DNA of 10,835 bases from Euperipatoides rowelli (lineage: Eukaryota; Onychophora; Udeonychophora; Euonychophora; Peripatopsidae). The stretch lies in NCBI GenBank assembly GCA_003024985.2, contig PXIH01S0009713.1, one strand, 5' to 3'. Made by a program: the position numbers and the translations under genes. The number at the start of each line of letters is the position of its first letter. Positions within the stretch are counted from its first letter, which is position 1. Below the pieces are notes generated by a model that did no database searches, had not been told where the DNA came from, and saw only the letters and a program-made list of their open reading frames with translations. This document shows positions 1 to 7,660 of the stretch, in pieces.

Positions 1-209
1 TTTATGTCTGGCTAGTCTGGCATGAGCAGTACGCTAAAGTAAAATCTCCCCTAAATATATTATTCTAAAATTAAAATAAAATTTAACATTGATAAAATAA
101 GATCGTTTACTTCCATTTAAGTATGTATTGCATTATGCAAATTATTCCTAATATAGGGTATTTCAATGTAGTCCAATAAAGTGTTTTGGTTATTCATTTA
201 ATACCCTGA
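1..209. other. A+T-rich non-coding DNA
   Basis: I see no coding potential, RNA gene or convincing repeat here. It leads into the first half of the ~147-bp repeat that begins at about 210. Confidence 0.5.
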
Positions 210-270
210 ATGTTTGCAGTTTTTCGTTACTATAAATAATTCTATTTGGTTATAATCACTTATTGTAGTT
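210..270 (+). repeat. Left half of ~147-bp repeat, unit A (interrupted by LINE)
   Basis: The stretch starting ATGTTTGCAG and running through ACTATAAATAATTCTATTTGG matches 1356-1413 closely, with only a few mismatches and a small length difference. At 1413 the second copy runs straight on into TTGTTATAAGAAA. Here the sequence departs at about 270, and its continuation resumes at 1241. Unit A is therefore split by the inserted LINE remnant, and 1356-1470 works as a neighbouring empty-site paralogue. The exact breakpoint is uncertain by several bases. Confidence 0.65.
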
Positions 271-1243
271 AGAATTAGAATATAAGTATATTAAGCCAAA
301 GACTTCAATAACTTTAAATAACAATAAGTTTTAAAACATACCTATATAATAAACAAACGAAGTAAACAAAAAGGAAAAATTTACAAATTTCATGGACTAC
401 ATCTTACAAATGCTTCTAATCACATTGACTCATCACTGCGTATCTAACACATAATTGAACATATCTCTATCTCAATCTTCCATTATCCCTTCACAGTCAG
501 AGTAAGTTAGAAAACAATACATCATTAGACAAAAACAAATCAAGTTTGTTTTTAAAAACATTAAGAGATGTAGATTCTTTAATCTCCAATGGGAGTCTAT
601 TCCATGGTCTAACAACTCTGTTTATTATAAAGTTATACCCTGAAATATTTCTTGAAAATTCTCTTTCCAATGTGAAATCATTATACGTGTTGAATTCTGA
701 TCTTTTAGAATTAAGGAGACTGACTGAGAATTATCACACTTGAACCACTTGTAGACAAAAATCAAGTCTCCTCTCAAGGCACGATGCGGAGATAATATTC
801 CAATAATTAACAATCGATCCATGTATAGAACATTGTTTAGATTCAAAACTAACTTAGATTAACCTCTAGTTTTTTTATTTAGGTAGTCTACATCACCTTT
901 ATTTTTAATATGCCAAATAATGCGACAATAATCCATTAAGGGCTGAATATATATTGTATATTTTTTTTAATAAGTTAGCGTCACAATATTTGAAGGATCT
1001 TCTTATCATGCCCATTCTTTGATTAATTTTCTTCGCAATTATCCTAGAGTGAAGGTCAAATTTTAATTCTGAGTCAATGACAATTCCTAAATCACAATGG
1101 CTTTTAATTTTAGGAATTATCAGACCATCAATCAAAAATTGATTGTCATTTTCCCTACCAATATACAAGTGAACACATATTTCAATATTCATACTGAGCA
1201 AATTAGATTTTGACCAATTAAAAACTCTGTCAATATTTTCTTG
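271..1243 (-). mobile_element. 5'-truncated non-LTR retrotransposon (CR1/Jockey-type LINE) remnant
   Basis: This is the dead 3' part of a LINE. The C-terminal reverse transcriptase region and end of the ORF lie at 497-1243, followed in transcription order by about 225 bp of A+T-rich 3' UTR down to about 271. Its limits come from the repeat it interrupts: 210-270 and 1241-1300 together match the continuous copy 1356-1470. 5' truncation is the usual result of target-primed reverse transcription. The endonuclease domain and catalytic half of the RT are absent, so it cannot move itself. The 3' boundary and tail are poorly defined and no clean target duplication is visible. Confidence 0.65.
497..1243 (-). 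pseudogene. LINE reverse transcriptase, C-terminal fragment, frameshifted
   Basis: Three minus-strand segments in different frames read in order like the C-terminal end of a CR1/Jockey-type LINE reverse transcriptase. At 905-1243 the segment has DRVFNWSKSNLLSMN, then DLGIVIDSELKFDLH and NQRMGMIRRSFKY, matching the family pattern after the YxDD palm region. The frame changes near 930, giving QPLMDYCRIIW. At 625-846 there is YMDRLLIIGILSPH then RALRGDLIFVYK. A shift near 640 gives INRVVRPWNRLP, ending at a TGA at 497-499. At least two frameshifts and internal stops make it a pseudogene. The catalytic residues are not present because the copy begins downstream of them; TAA at 1244-1246 already lies in the flanking repeat. 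Family assignment is by motif pattern only; the CR1 versus Jockey choice is not settled. Confidence 0.85.
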
Positions 1244-1350
1244 TTACAAGAAATTTTCTAGAATATTTATAAATAAAATTATTATGCTTATAAGCCTGTA
1301 AGCTTAAGCCTACAGGTTTAAGGATAATGTTTGCAGCTTGTTACTATAAA
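1241..1350 (+). repeat. Right part of ~147-bp repeat, unit A, ending at N
   Basis: TTGTTACAAGAAATTTTCTA and what follows, to about 1300, match 1413-1470 with few differences. The last 28 bases (1323-1350, GATAATGTTTGCAGC onward) are repeated exactly at 1352-1379 across the single N at 1351. Confidence 0.75.
1292..1320. repeat. Imperfect palindrome centred on AGCTTAAGC
   Basis: AAGCCTGTAAGCTT is followed by its near reverse complement AAGCCTACAGGTTT. The arms are about 14 bp with two or three mismatches and almost no loop. It lies inside the ~147-bp repeat; part of the same motif (AAACCTGTAGGCT) recurs at 1462-1474. Confidence 0.6.
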
Positions 1351-1351
1351 N
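1351..1351. other. Single N flanked by 28-bp exact direct repeat (contig join)
   Basis: The 28 bases before the N (1323-1350) equal the 28 after it (1352-1379). This is what two overlapping contig ends look like when joined without merging, so the duplication is probably not genomic. Confidence 0.7.
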
Positions 1352-1470
1352 GATAATGTTTGCAGCTTGTTACTATAAATAATTCTATTTGGTTATAATC
1401 ATTTTATTTTAGTTGTTATAAGAAATTTTCTAAAATATTTATAAATAAAATTATTATGCTTAAACCTGTA
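1352..1470 (+). repeat. ~147-bp repeat, unit B (uninterrupted)
   Basis: This copy runs continuously from ATGTTTGCAGC (1356) through CTATTTGGTTATAATC to TTGTTATAAGAAATTTTC and AAACCTGTAGG. It joins the two halves that flank the LINE in unit A, and so shows the pre-insertion state of the repeat. Confidence 0.65.
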
Positions 1471-2162
1471 GGCTACAATGTCATCATAACATTTAGTATT
1501 GCTGGCATAAGAGACTTCATGGTAGGGCAAGAGAGAGATTATTACAAGTTTGCATGAAATTTATTATTATTATAATTAGGTCCTATATTGATGTTTGATA
1601 TTGACTTTCTTTTAAAATTATAACTTTTCATTTCACAGTAGAATAAAATTAACATAAAGGAACAATTGGGTCATTAACGTGACAAACTATGATCGAAAAA
1701 TAATCTTATTTTAAATATTAATTATTCTTGTAAGTTTTATAGAATTATTAGTATAAAAGAATCACTTTTAACTATATTTGCAAAGAAATAGAAGGAAGCT
1801 GAAGAAATATTCATATGCTATTGGAAGAAGTGCGGTTCTAAGTTTTACAATTACTCAAAGTCCGGAACACTGAACCTACTACAATGAGTAGTAGGTGTGC
1901 TTCAATTAATCACCTTAACAGCCAATTATCCAATTTAAGATCACTATGACTAATCTAGAAGAATTTTAGGTAATTTAGGTTAATCATGGTCTGTGATTAA
2001 AATGTTTTAAACATTGAAATTCCACTTTGAAAGAAAATATTAGGTGGGCAGGTAAACGCTATTCTAAGAATCAATATTTTATGCTTTAAAATTGAAATCA
2101 AAAGATGTTTTCTGATAGACCTAGTCTTTTAAAAATTAATAATCTTATGACAACTCGGTAAG
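1471..2162. other. A+T-rich non-coding stretch
   Basis: I found no coding region or recognisable element. The only structure noted is a small perfect hairpin at 1874-1896. Confidence 0.5.
1874..1896. repeat. Small perfect hairpin
   Basis: ACCTACTAC, a 5-base loop AATGA, then GTAGTAGGT form a perfect 9-bp stem. No T-run, gene end or other context gives it a role. Confidence 0.5.
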
Positions 2163-2183
2163 ATTCTAGTTTACAGTTCCCCC
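2163..2183 (+). repeat. Left arm of ~20-bp inverted repeat pair
   Basis: The stretch contains CTAGTTTACAGTTCCCC. Its reverse complement recurs at 2538-2558 as GGGGAAACCGTAAACTGGAAT with about two mismatches and one indel. The pair encloses the foldback at 2196-2325, and could be remnants of terminal repeats of a ~400-bp element. No matching target duplication is visible outside the arms. Confidence 0.4.
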
Positions 2184-2195
2184 AAGATGGCTACC

Positions 2196-2325
2196 ATACC
2201 AGATGTAAATTACCAATATATAATTAGCAGACACATTCATAATTTAAAAATATTGAATTCTTAACAATTCAAGATTTTAAAATTGTGTATGTGTCTGCTA
2301 ATTATCAAGAATTTACATCTGGTAT
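2196..2325. repeat. 130-bp foldback (long imperfect inverted repeat)
   Basis: The left arm starts ATACCAGATGTAAATT, includes ATAATTAGCAGACACAT and ends TTGAATT (2253-2259). After a 6-base loop (2260-2265) the right arm mirrors it: AATTCAA, ATGTGTCTGCTAATTAT, AATTTACATCTGGTAT. The arms are about 60 bp; the main defects are one asymmetric internal loop (ACCAATAT against CTTG) and a few mismatches. A TA at each edge (TA-CCAGATG ... CATCTGG-TA) would suit a Tc1/mariner-type foldback MITE. An inverted-repeat transcript or miRNA-like precursor is the other reading. The structure is seen directly; its origin is inferred. Confidence 0.85.
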
Positions 2326-2402
2326 AATAAACTATTTCGATAATATCCTAACATTAAGATTACACTAACTCTATCCAACTTATGAGAATGAGATTTTTAA
2401 AC

Positions 2403-2430
2403 AATAAATAAATAAATAATAAATAAAATA
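2403..2430 (+). repeat. (AATA)n microsatellite-like tract
   Basis: AATAAATAAATAAATAATAAATAAAA is a short, slightly imperfect tetranucleotide repeat. It could be a simple repeat or the tail of a lost LINE. Confidence 0.6.
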
Positions 2431-2537
2431 TATTAATTAATGTATGTAGGTAATAAACTATGTATTATAATATAAAAATAAGTAAATTACACATGCTCTA
2501 AAAATCCATAGATCATCGATAATTTATGTCTGTATCA

Positions 2538-2558
2538 GGGGAAACCGTAAACTGGAAT
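2538..2558 (-). repeat. Right arm of ~20-bp inverted repeat pair
   Basis: It is the reverse-complement partner of 2163-2183, with shared core GTAAACT(A/G)GAAT after GGGGAA. Confidence 0.4.
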
Positions 2559-3080
2559 TCAGCTGTGATCTCCAACAATTAAACTTTTTTTTATTAACTG
2601 TTGACAATTACAGAACTTATAAAAGCAAAATAATCAATTTTTTACAACCCTCTTTGGCACCATAGTTTTTTAATTATCAGAAAAAATGTTTATAAAATTC
2701 ATTCTTTTCAAGGCCTTAATATTTCTTAAATTTAAATATTAAACCATAAACTCTCTTGCCAAAAAATTCTAAATGATTATGATAACAAAATATTTACATT
2801 ATAACATCAATAGTTTTCCCTTAAATAAACATCCAATTTTATTTTAAACTGACCAAATTTAACTATTGAATCATTTTCTGATCAAATTATTTTTATTAAT
2901 ATAAATCTGAATAATGAGTGGCTAGATTAAATTAGTTAATCTAGGGTGGTTTTGGTATATTATCTATTTATTAATGTTTCTGCTTATTCGTCAAGGTTCT
3001 ATTTATTTGTAGAGGTACTTATTTATTTGTTGTTCTATTTTTTAGACAATTAAAATGTCAAAAACGAATTGAGCTATAAT

Positions 3081-3130
3081 TTTATTTATTTATTAATACA
3101 GCAGGATCTTTACCCTAAGGGGTGCTGCAT
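3081..3130 (-). repeat. Possible LINE 3' tail: (AATA)n next to a hairpin
   Basis: On the minus strand a hairpin-forming stretch is followed by an (AATAA)-type tail. The hairpin has outer stem CAGCA/TGCTG at 3099-3103 and 3123-3127 and inner stem ACCC/GGGT. Many insect non-LTR elements end this way. A loosely similar arrangement (TTTATTTATT then TTTACCCCCTTGAGG) occurs at 6197-6234. Without ORF sequence this remains a guess. Confidence 0.3.
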
Positions 3131-4440
3131 CACATCTCTTGTCAGAATATATAAAATAAATACATATAGGAATAAATTATAAATATAACAGAAAAAATAA
3201 AATCTGTGAATAATCTAGAAAAAGAAGATAAAATTGGGTATTATAAAATTATCTTAAATTTACATTTATACTAACACGGATTGAGTGAACTGCAATGAAA
3301 CAATATCTCTTCTTTTTTTTTTTTTGTAAACATATATTTTTCGGGAATGGGAAAAAAAATGTTTTTCATTTTCTAAAAGTATAATAAATTAACTTTAAAA
3401 CTGTGCAAAATTTAAAATCGCTAATGTTTACTATTTTTCCCTTAATTTTTTTAAAAATGTACCCTACACCTGAAGCGAAAGTTGATTTGTAGTGTACGAA
3501 CTTGAAAAAAAAAAAAACATGCAAGTGATGCAATACAACACATCAGACATCTCAAACTGATTTATGTATATTACTATATAAAAATTAAATCCATTTAGGG
3601 GCAGTTCAATAACTGGTGCATTGATGACAAGTATTTTGTTCAACATAATTGACTGTTTAGAATCTATGTTTTTTACTATAAGGCCTAAAATCAACCGCAA
3701 AAAAATAAAAAAAACATTTATAACTGATTAGAAAACACATTCATACTTTAAATAAACAATAAAATTATCTTTCAAACTATTTGGGAGACCTAAAAAGGAC
3801 TTGGTGTAAGAAAAAAAATTAACTTACAAAGAATGGTGGTGACTGAATACAAGGAGGATGTGGATAGGCTTGTACACTTTAACAAACTTTAAAGATGCAG
3901 TACTTGACAGCAAATAAGAATAAAATCCTTAAACTTGTACAGCAAAACTTAAATTTTACTAGTTTGGTATTAAAATAATTCTTAAATAAAATAATGCAGT
4001 AACTGAAAGGAGGAGAAAGAAGCCATTTTCACCATAGCAGTTGTGATTTTCCTAGGTGCTCATTTAGTGGTCAAAATAAGCATCATAATTTTGGCATCCT
4101 TTGCTCAATTCTACCAAATAGGGACTCATTTTAAATATCATGGATTTTTACATCATAAAATAATGATGTAATCATTATTTGGGAGGTTCTAGAATACAAA
4201 AAAGTACATAAACTAGTCATTATTAACGTCTCACTCTGAAACCTGTTGCTTAAAATGGCAGGAGAAGCAGTATAATGTAGTCTGCTTGATTGATCAAAAT
4301 TAATATTTCTAATTGATTTACATAAATTAATCATTATTATGAAATTCTAATGTTTTAAATTAAAAAAAAAAGGTTATTTATATTTGATAGAAAGATTTAC
4401 AATTGTGCTTCCAACACAGCCATATCTAACTAGGTTTCAG
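3131..4440. other. Long A+T-rich non-coding stretch
   Basis: No supported gene or element was found. Open frames here (for example minus strand 3464-3700 and 4131-4334) read as low-complexity chance sequence with no motif. Homopolymer runs of T and A (3309-3325, 3504-3516) are the only notable features. Confidence 0.5.
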
Positions 4441-4450
4441 GAATAATTTG

Positions 4451-4528
4451 GTGCCTGCAACGCAGGCCCGTAGCATGAGGGGAGCCAGGTCGGGTGGCTC
4501 CCATCCTGGAATACCGTTTGCCCGACCT
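4451..4528. repeat. G+C-rich island with competing hairpins
   Basis: Three stems are visible: GCCTGC/GCAGGC with a 3-base loop (4453-4467), GGGAGCC/GGCTCCC with a 9-base loop (4480-4502), and AGGTCGGG/CCCGACCT (4487-4494 with 4521-4528). The last two overlap, so they exclude each other. The base composition stands out sharply from its surroundings, suggesting an inserted repeat end or a structured RNA relic. No A/B box or known RNA gene was recognised. Confidence 0.6.
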
Positions 4529-4932
4529 AGCATATTACCATTACAAGTTATCATCACATATGAACAAATTCATTAAAATAGATTTGCCATCTATTATCAA
4601 GAATAAAGAACTTTTGGTCAATGATATTTTTGATAAACAATTTACTGATAAGCTTTTATAATAATAACTAAATTATTATTGACAAAACATAAGTTATATT
4701 TTGTATTAGATTTGATATTTACCTATTATTTTCATAACTTACAGTAGCCTATATATAACAGTGGCTGTTATTCTATATAAGCAACGCCATGCTTGCGTAG
4801 TAAATTTTGAAAAAAAAAAAGCCTAATTACTCTTATAAACTGTACTGTATTTAAATTTAAAAATCTAAACTAGTTGTTAACTTTAGTTTATATTTCCATA
4901 TCAACTTAACTGAAATAAAATTAATGTGATGA
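4529..4932. other. A+T-rich non-coding stretch before the nested element
   Basis: I see nothing identifiable here; it ends at the TTAA target site of the piggyBac-like element. Confidence 0.5.
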
Positions 4933-4936
4933 TTAA
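4933..4936. repeat. TTAA target-site duplication, left
   Basis: TTAA directly precedes the terminal CCC of the left inverted repeat, and TTAA also follows the right terminus (10364-10367). This is the hallmark of piggyBac-superfamily insertion. Confidence 0.75.
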
Positions 4937-4951
4937 CCCTTTCCACTCCAC
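4937..4951 (+). repeat. Left terminal inverted repeat (15 bp)
   Basis: CCCTTTCCACTCCAC, reverse complement of 10349-10363. CCC next to TTAA is typical of piggyBac-type ends. Confidence 0.8.
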
Positions 4952-5434
4952 ATTCGGTACTATACCGACATTTATAATTATGCAGTTGCACTCCAAGTAC
5001 GTATAACACCGAAATAATGCCTTTCATTTTTGATATTTATTTCTTTCAAAAATGCTTCAATTTTTTTTAAAAAAGCTTTCTAAGATTCTGAAAAGATTGG
5101 TCTTCAATTATCCTAAAATATTTTTTTTTAAAAAAAAAGAAAATAATACTTTTATTACAAAAAAAAATCATTGATAATTAAATTATAATTATTTGTATGC
5201 TTCTTGATTTTAGCTTTTTTTTTTAATTTAAAACTTTTGCGATTTACTTGCAATTAATTTTATAAATAGATTACTTAGTTGTTATTCACCTATAAAAACA
5301 AATTTTCTTTAAAACAAAAATAAAATATCTAAAATTTAAAACGTAAATGATGTTTCTGTAATTTGCTTGGATGATTTACTAACTCCACCTGCAGTGAATT
5401 GCCGCCTTTTTTTATTTTTGTCTTATGCTTCAAA
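4952..5434. other. Non-coding left body of piggyBac-like element
   Basis: The stretch is very A+T-rich with several A and T runs and no ORF resembling a transposase. It includes the subterminal palindrome near 4955-4967 and the extra GCACTCCA motif near 4987. Confidence 0.5.
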
Positions 5435-5650
5435 TCAGAATAAATAAATTAATGATAAATCTAAATAACATAGAAACAAACTTTAAATATATTTCTTATT
5501 TCATTTTTTGTAAGGAATTCAAAAATCCAAATTACAAAAAAATCCAACAAAAATATTTTTTTTAAAGTAATATTTTAAGTAATGTCGGTAATAAACGCAA
5601 TAGATTAGTATAGGCAATTGCATGACACATCGGAATAAATATCAGTAAAT
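5435..5650 (+). repeat. ~190-bp tandem repeat, copy 1
   Basis: Landmarks include CTAAATAACATAGAAACAAAC (from 5461), TTTTTTGTAAGGAATTCAAA, AATGTCGGTAATAAACGCAA and CATGACACATCGG. The same landmarks recur in order in copy 2, which is split between 5651-5663 and 10022-10169. The period from CTAAATAA at 5461 to CTAAATAA at 5651 is 190 bp. Confidence 0.8.
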
Positions 5651-5658
5651 CTAAATAA

Positions 5659-5663
5659 GATAG
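5659..5663 (+). repeat. Target-site duplication GATAG, left
   Basis: GATAG abuts the left LTR edge and recurs at 10022-10026 beyond the right LTR. Copy 1 of the host repeat reads CATAGAAAC at the matching place, which supports a GATAG-AAAC empty site. Confidence 0.75.
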
Positions 5664-5882
5664 TATTATGTCTCTCAGAATAAGTCAGACAACATAACAA
5701 GAATTAAACACTTTTAATAACCTTTAGCTACAGACTACTAAAAGCCTAAACATTAACCAAGTTCTAAACTACACATATAATCTAGCAATATACTGTAAAA
5801 GTGCATTAGCTGAGCTGCTAAAGCTTGAGCTCTTTCATGATTGTTATAAAGATCTCATAATAATCAATCTCAATATATTACA
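5664..5882 (-). repeat. 3' LTR (left copy)
   Basis: This 219-bp stretch is a diverged direct repeat of 9815-10021. On the minus strand it begins TGTAATATATTGAG right after a polypurine tract and ends GAGACATAATA. By eye the two LTRs differ at roughly 15 positions plus several small indels, which suggests an old insertion. Short LTRs of ~200 bp fit the Mag-type lineage. Confidence 0.85.
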
Positions 5883-5897
5883 ATTCCTCCCTTTCTT
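5883..5897 (-). other. Polypurine tract (plus-strand primer site)
   Basis: On the minus strand AAGAAAGGGAGGAAT directly precedes the LTR start TGTAATAT. This is the expected place and composition for the primer of second-strand DNA synthesis. Confidence 0.8.
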
Positions 5898-6014
5898 AAT
5901 TTAGGCCTAGGTGATTGGGTGGCTTCTTGTTCCTGGTAGAATAGCAGAGGGGGGGGTTGTGCCTCCTCATTGTGTTGTGTGAGTGGGGTGGCAGGGGATT
6001 CCATGGGGTTTTTG

Positions 6015-6037
6015 CGGGGGGGGGGGGGGGGCGGGGT
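6015..6037 (+). repeat. Poly-G tract
   Basis: About 17 consecutive G, then CGGGG, lie in a locally G-rich patch (5948-6037) that is exceptional in this A+T-rich window. It could form a G-quadruplex or reflect a sequencing or assembly problem. The plus-strand open frame across it (5957-6151) is a composition artefact. Confidence 0.7.
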
Positions 6038-6189
6038 GGAAATGTTGACCAGTCACTGTCGTCGCATCTTATTTTAGTAGTGACATACTGTAGGTTTTCC
6101 CTTTTCTACGGGGGGCATCGGGCGGCAAGTAGTAGGGTCTCAGCTGGTTGATGAGATAACTGGTTTCAAGTGTTGAACTTTGACATATT

Positions 6190-6285
6190 TACAATGTTTA
6201 TTTATTCAATCCAAATTTACCCCCTTGAGGCAGTTACAAATATGGTGAGAATATACACAACAAAGAAGCAAAATAAATATATTAC
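6190..6285 (-). repeat. Possible short LINE 3' tail inserted in pol
   Basis: On the minus strand, unrelated sequence replaces pol after the GLREVI residues near 6285. It ends in CCTCAAGGGGGTAAATTTGG followed by GAATAAATAAAC, a layout like non-LTR element ends and loosely like 3081-3130. No coding part is visible, so the call rests on the tail alone. Confidence 0.3.
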
Positions 6286-6540
6286 CTCTCTCAGTCCTCA
6301 GAGTAAACAGCCTTGGTGCGTAGAGAGTTGATCTAGTTTTAATTTAAAATCCGGGAAAGATTTTAACTTATTTTCATTTTTTTACCAAACGTTTTTTACA
6401 AATTCCAGAATTTTACTTAGTTAGGGTCTTTGAGCGTCTCTGCAGCTATTTGTTTGACTGACCACGGGAACTCTTCGATATTTTCAATGTTTAAAATACT
6501 TTCAATTTCTTCTTCTTTTGAGGTTTCACCCTCAATGGGT
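6286..6540 (-). pseudogene. pol linker between RNase H and integrase, broken
   Basis: Minus-strand reading gives PIEGETSKEEE, EEFPWSVKQIAAETLKDP, LSKILEFVKNVW and LDQLSTHQGCLL in order. This matches the region following RNase H in Mag-type Gypsy polyproteins, where the GCLLWG motif precedes the integrase zinc-binding domain. Here the codon after GCLL is TGA, and another stop follows VKNVW. Beyond about 6285 the homology ends abruptly, which marks the deletion of the integrase. Confidence 0.7.
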
Positions 6541-6940
6541 AGTCTGGAAAAAGCGTCGATGTTGGTGTTGTCTTTAGCTTGTTTGTAAATGATATCATAT
6601 GAATAAGCACTTAAAATTAACGACCATCTTTATAGCCGTGAAGTGGCTAAAGGAGTAATTTGTTTATCTCTGCAGAAAATTCTTGTCAGAGGCTTGTGAT
6701 CCGTATATAAGAGGAATTTTCATCCATAAATGAATTTGTGAATTTTTTGATACCAAAAATAATGGCCAAAGCTTCTTTGTCTAGTTGTGTGTAGTTCTTT
6801 TCGTTGCTTTGTAAAGAACATGAGGTGAACATTATCGGTTTTTCTAGACCGTCTACCCTATGGGAGAGGATTGCACCTAATCCCCAAGGGGAGGCATCCA
6901 TTGCTAATATTAGATGTAAGTTAAGATCATAATGGGCTAG
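6541..6940 (-). pseudogene. Ribonuclease H domain of pol, broken
   Basis: This domain degrades the RNA strand of the RNA/DNA hybrid during reverse transcription. The relic starts with LILAMDASPWGLGAIL, whose Asp codon at 6896-6898 matches the first catalytic acid. SCSLQSNEKNYTQLDKEALAI follows, with the Glu expected in the second helix. After a frameshift near 6720 come LLYTDHKPLTRIF (third acid in TDH), ITPLATSRL, a TAA in place of the usual Gln, RWSLILSAYS, and KDNTNIDAFSRL, the usual domain end. Motif order and spacing fit Ty3/Gypsy well. One frameshift and at least one stop inactivate it. Confidence 0.85.
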
Positions 6941-7660
6941 TACAGTGTTAGAAGTTACTGCCTTTTAAATTAATTCGAATTGTTTAGAGGATTCTTGATC
7001 AGAGCACCAAGGCATGTGTTTCCCTAATAATTTATTTAGATTATTTGTATTCGTGGATAAGTTGGGAATAAATTTTCAATTGTAGCTTATTAAGCCTAAA
7101 AAGGATCTAAGTTGGTCGACGTTTTTTGGTTCTGGAGCGTCTATGATGGCTTTGATTTTTGCTTGTGATGGTCGTATTCCGTTTGCGTCTACCACATGAC
7201 CAAGGTATTCACTTCTTGCTTGAAAAACTCACATTATTCCAGATTTAGGTGTACGCCGGATTGTTGTAACATGGTCAATATGTTAGTTAAGTCGCTGAAG
7301 TGTTCATTATGGTTTTTACTGAAGATCAGTATATCATCTAGATAACAAATTAGTTGTTAATCCCCAACAATATTTTGTACATAATTTGTTGGGAAATCGT
7401 AGGTGTGGAGGTGATGCCAAAAGGGAGTCGAGTTACACTGAACAAGCCCTTGTGCGTGTTGATAGTAAGGAACTTGGCTGAAGAGTCATCGACTCTGACC
7501 TGTTGATATGCTTGACTGTCTTATTTAGAGAAGATTTTTCCACCTGCTAATTTGGCCAACATATCTTCGATGATAGGTAGTGGGTATTGGTCCCCCACTA
7601 TGTTAGGGTTCAGGCCCACTTAGTAATTGGTGCAAATACATATCTGGGCATTTTTTTGGC
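6941..7660 (-). pseudogene. Reverse transcriptase palm/thumb and connection, broken
   Basis: RNA-dependent DNA polymerase core of the element. In order: DQYPLPIIEDMLAKLAGGK, then motif A read as FSK-stop-DSQAYQQ with the catalytic Asp at 7518-7520 preceded by a TAA (7521-7523). The active-site motif YLDDILIF follows, YLDD at 7333-7344. Then SGVHLNLE-stop-CEFFK, GHVVDANGIRPSQAKIKAII, and APEPKNVDQLRSFLGLISY, the Gypsy connection segment. The catalytic aspartates survive, but several stops and frame changes, including a TAA just before YLDD, rule out a functional product. The pattern matches the Mag-type Ty3/Gypsy lineage. Confidence 0.9.

Larger units (their letters stand above)
2326..3080. 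other. A+T-rich non-coding stretch
   Basis: No coding region is supported. It contains an AATA microsatellite (about 2403-2430) and the right arm of the ~20-bp inverted pair (2538-2558). Confidence 0.5.
5898..6285 (-). pseudogene. Remnant of 3' end of pol; integrase core missing
   Basis: Only about 390 bp separate the last recognisable pol linker sequence (GCLL near 6305) from the polypurine tract. That is too short for an integrase. I find neither an HHCC zinc-binding nor a D,D-35-E pattern in any minus frame. A few residues (STRNKKPPNHL, about 5905-5940) resemble the basic, proline-rich tail typical of such polyproteins, but this is weak. The stretch is interrupted by G-rich sequence and possibly by a small LINE tail (6190-6285), so a deletion with filler insertion is the likely history. 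Confidence 0.4.

Noticed and set aside
3464-3700. Minus-strand 78-codon open frame
   Set aside because: Low-complexity, A+T-driven sequence with no motif, no neighbouring exon signals and no element context.
4131-4334. Minus-strand 67-codon open frame
   Set aside because: No recognisable domain; length is expected by chance.
4763-4790. TATA-like CTATATAAGCAACGCC as a promoter
   Set aside because: Such strings are common in A+T-rich DNA and no gene follows.
5957-6151. Plus-strand 64-codon open frame rich in Gly
   Set aside because: Its Gly run is the poly-G tract; it lies antisense to the pol remnant.
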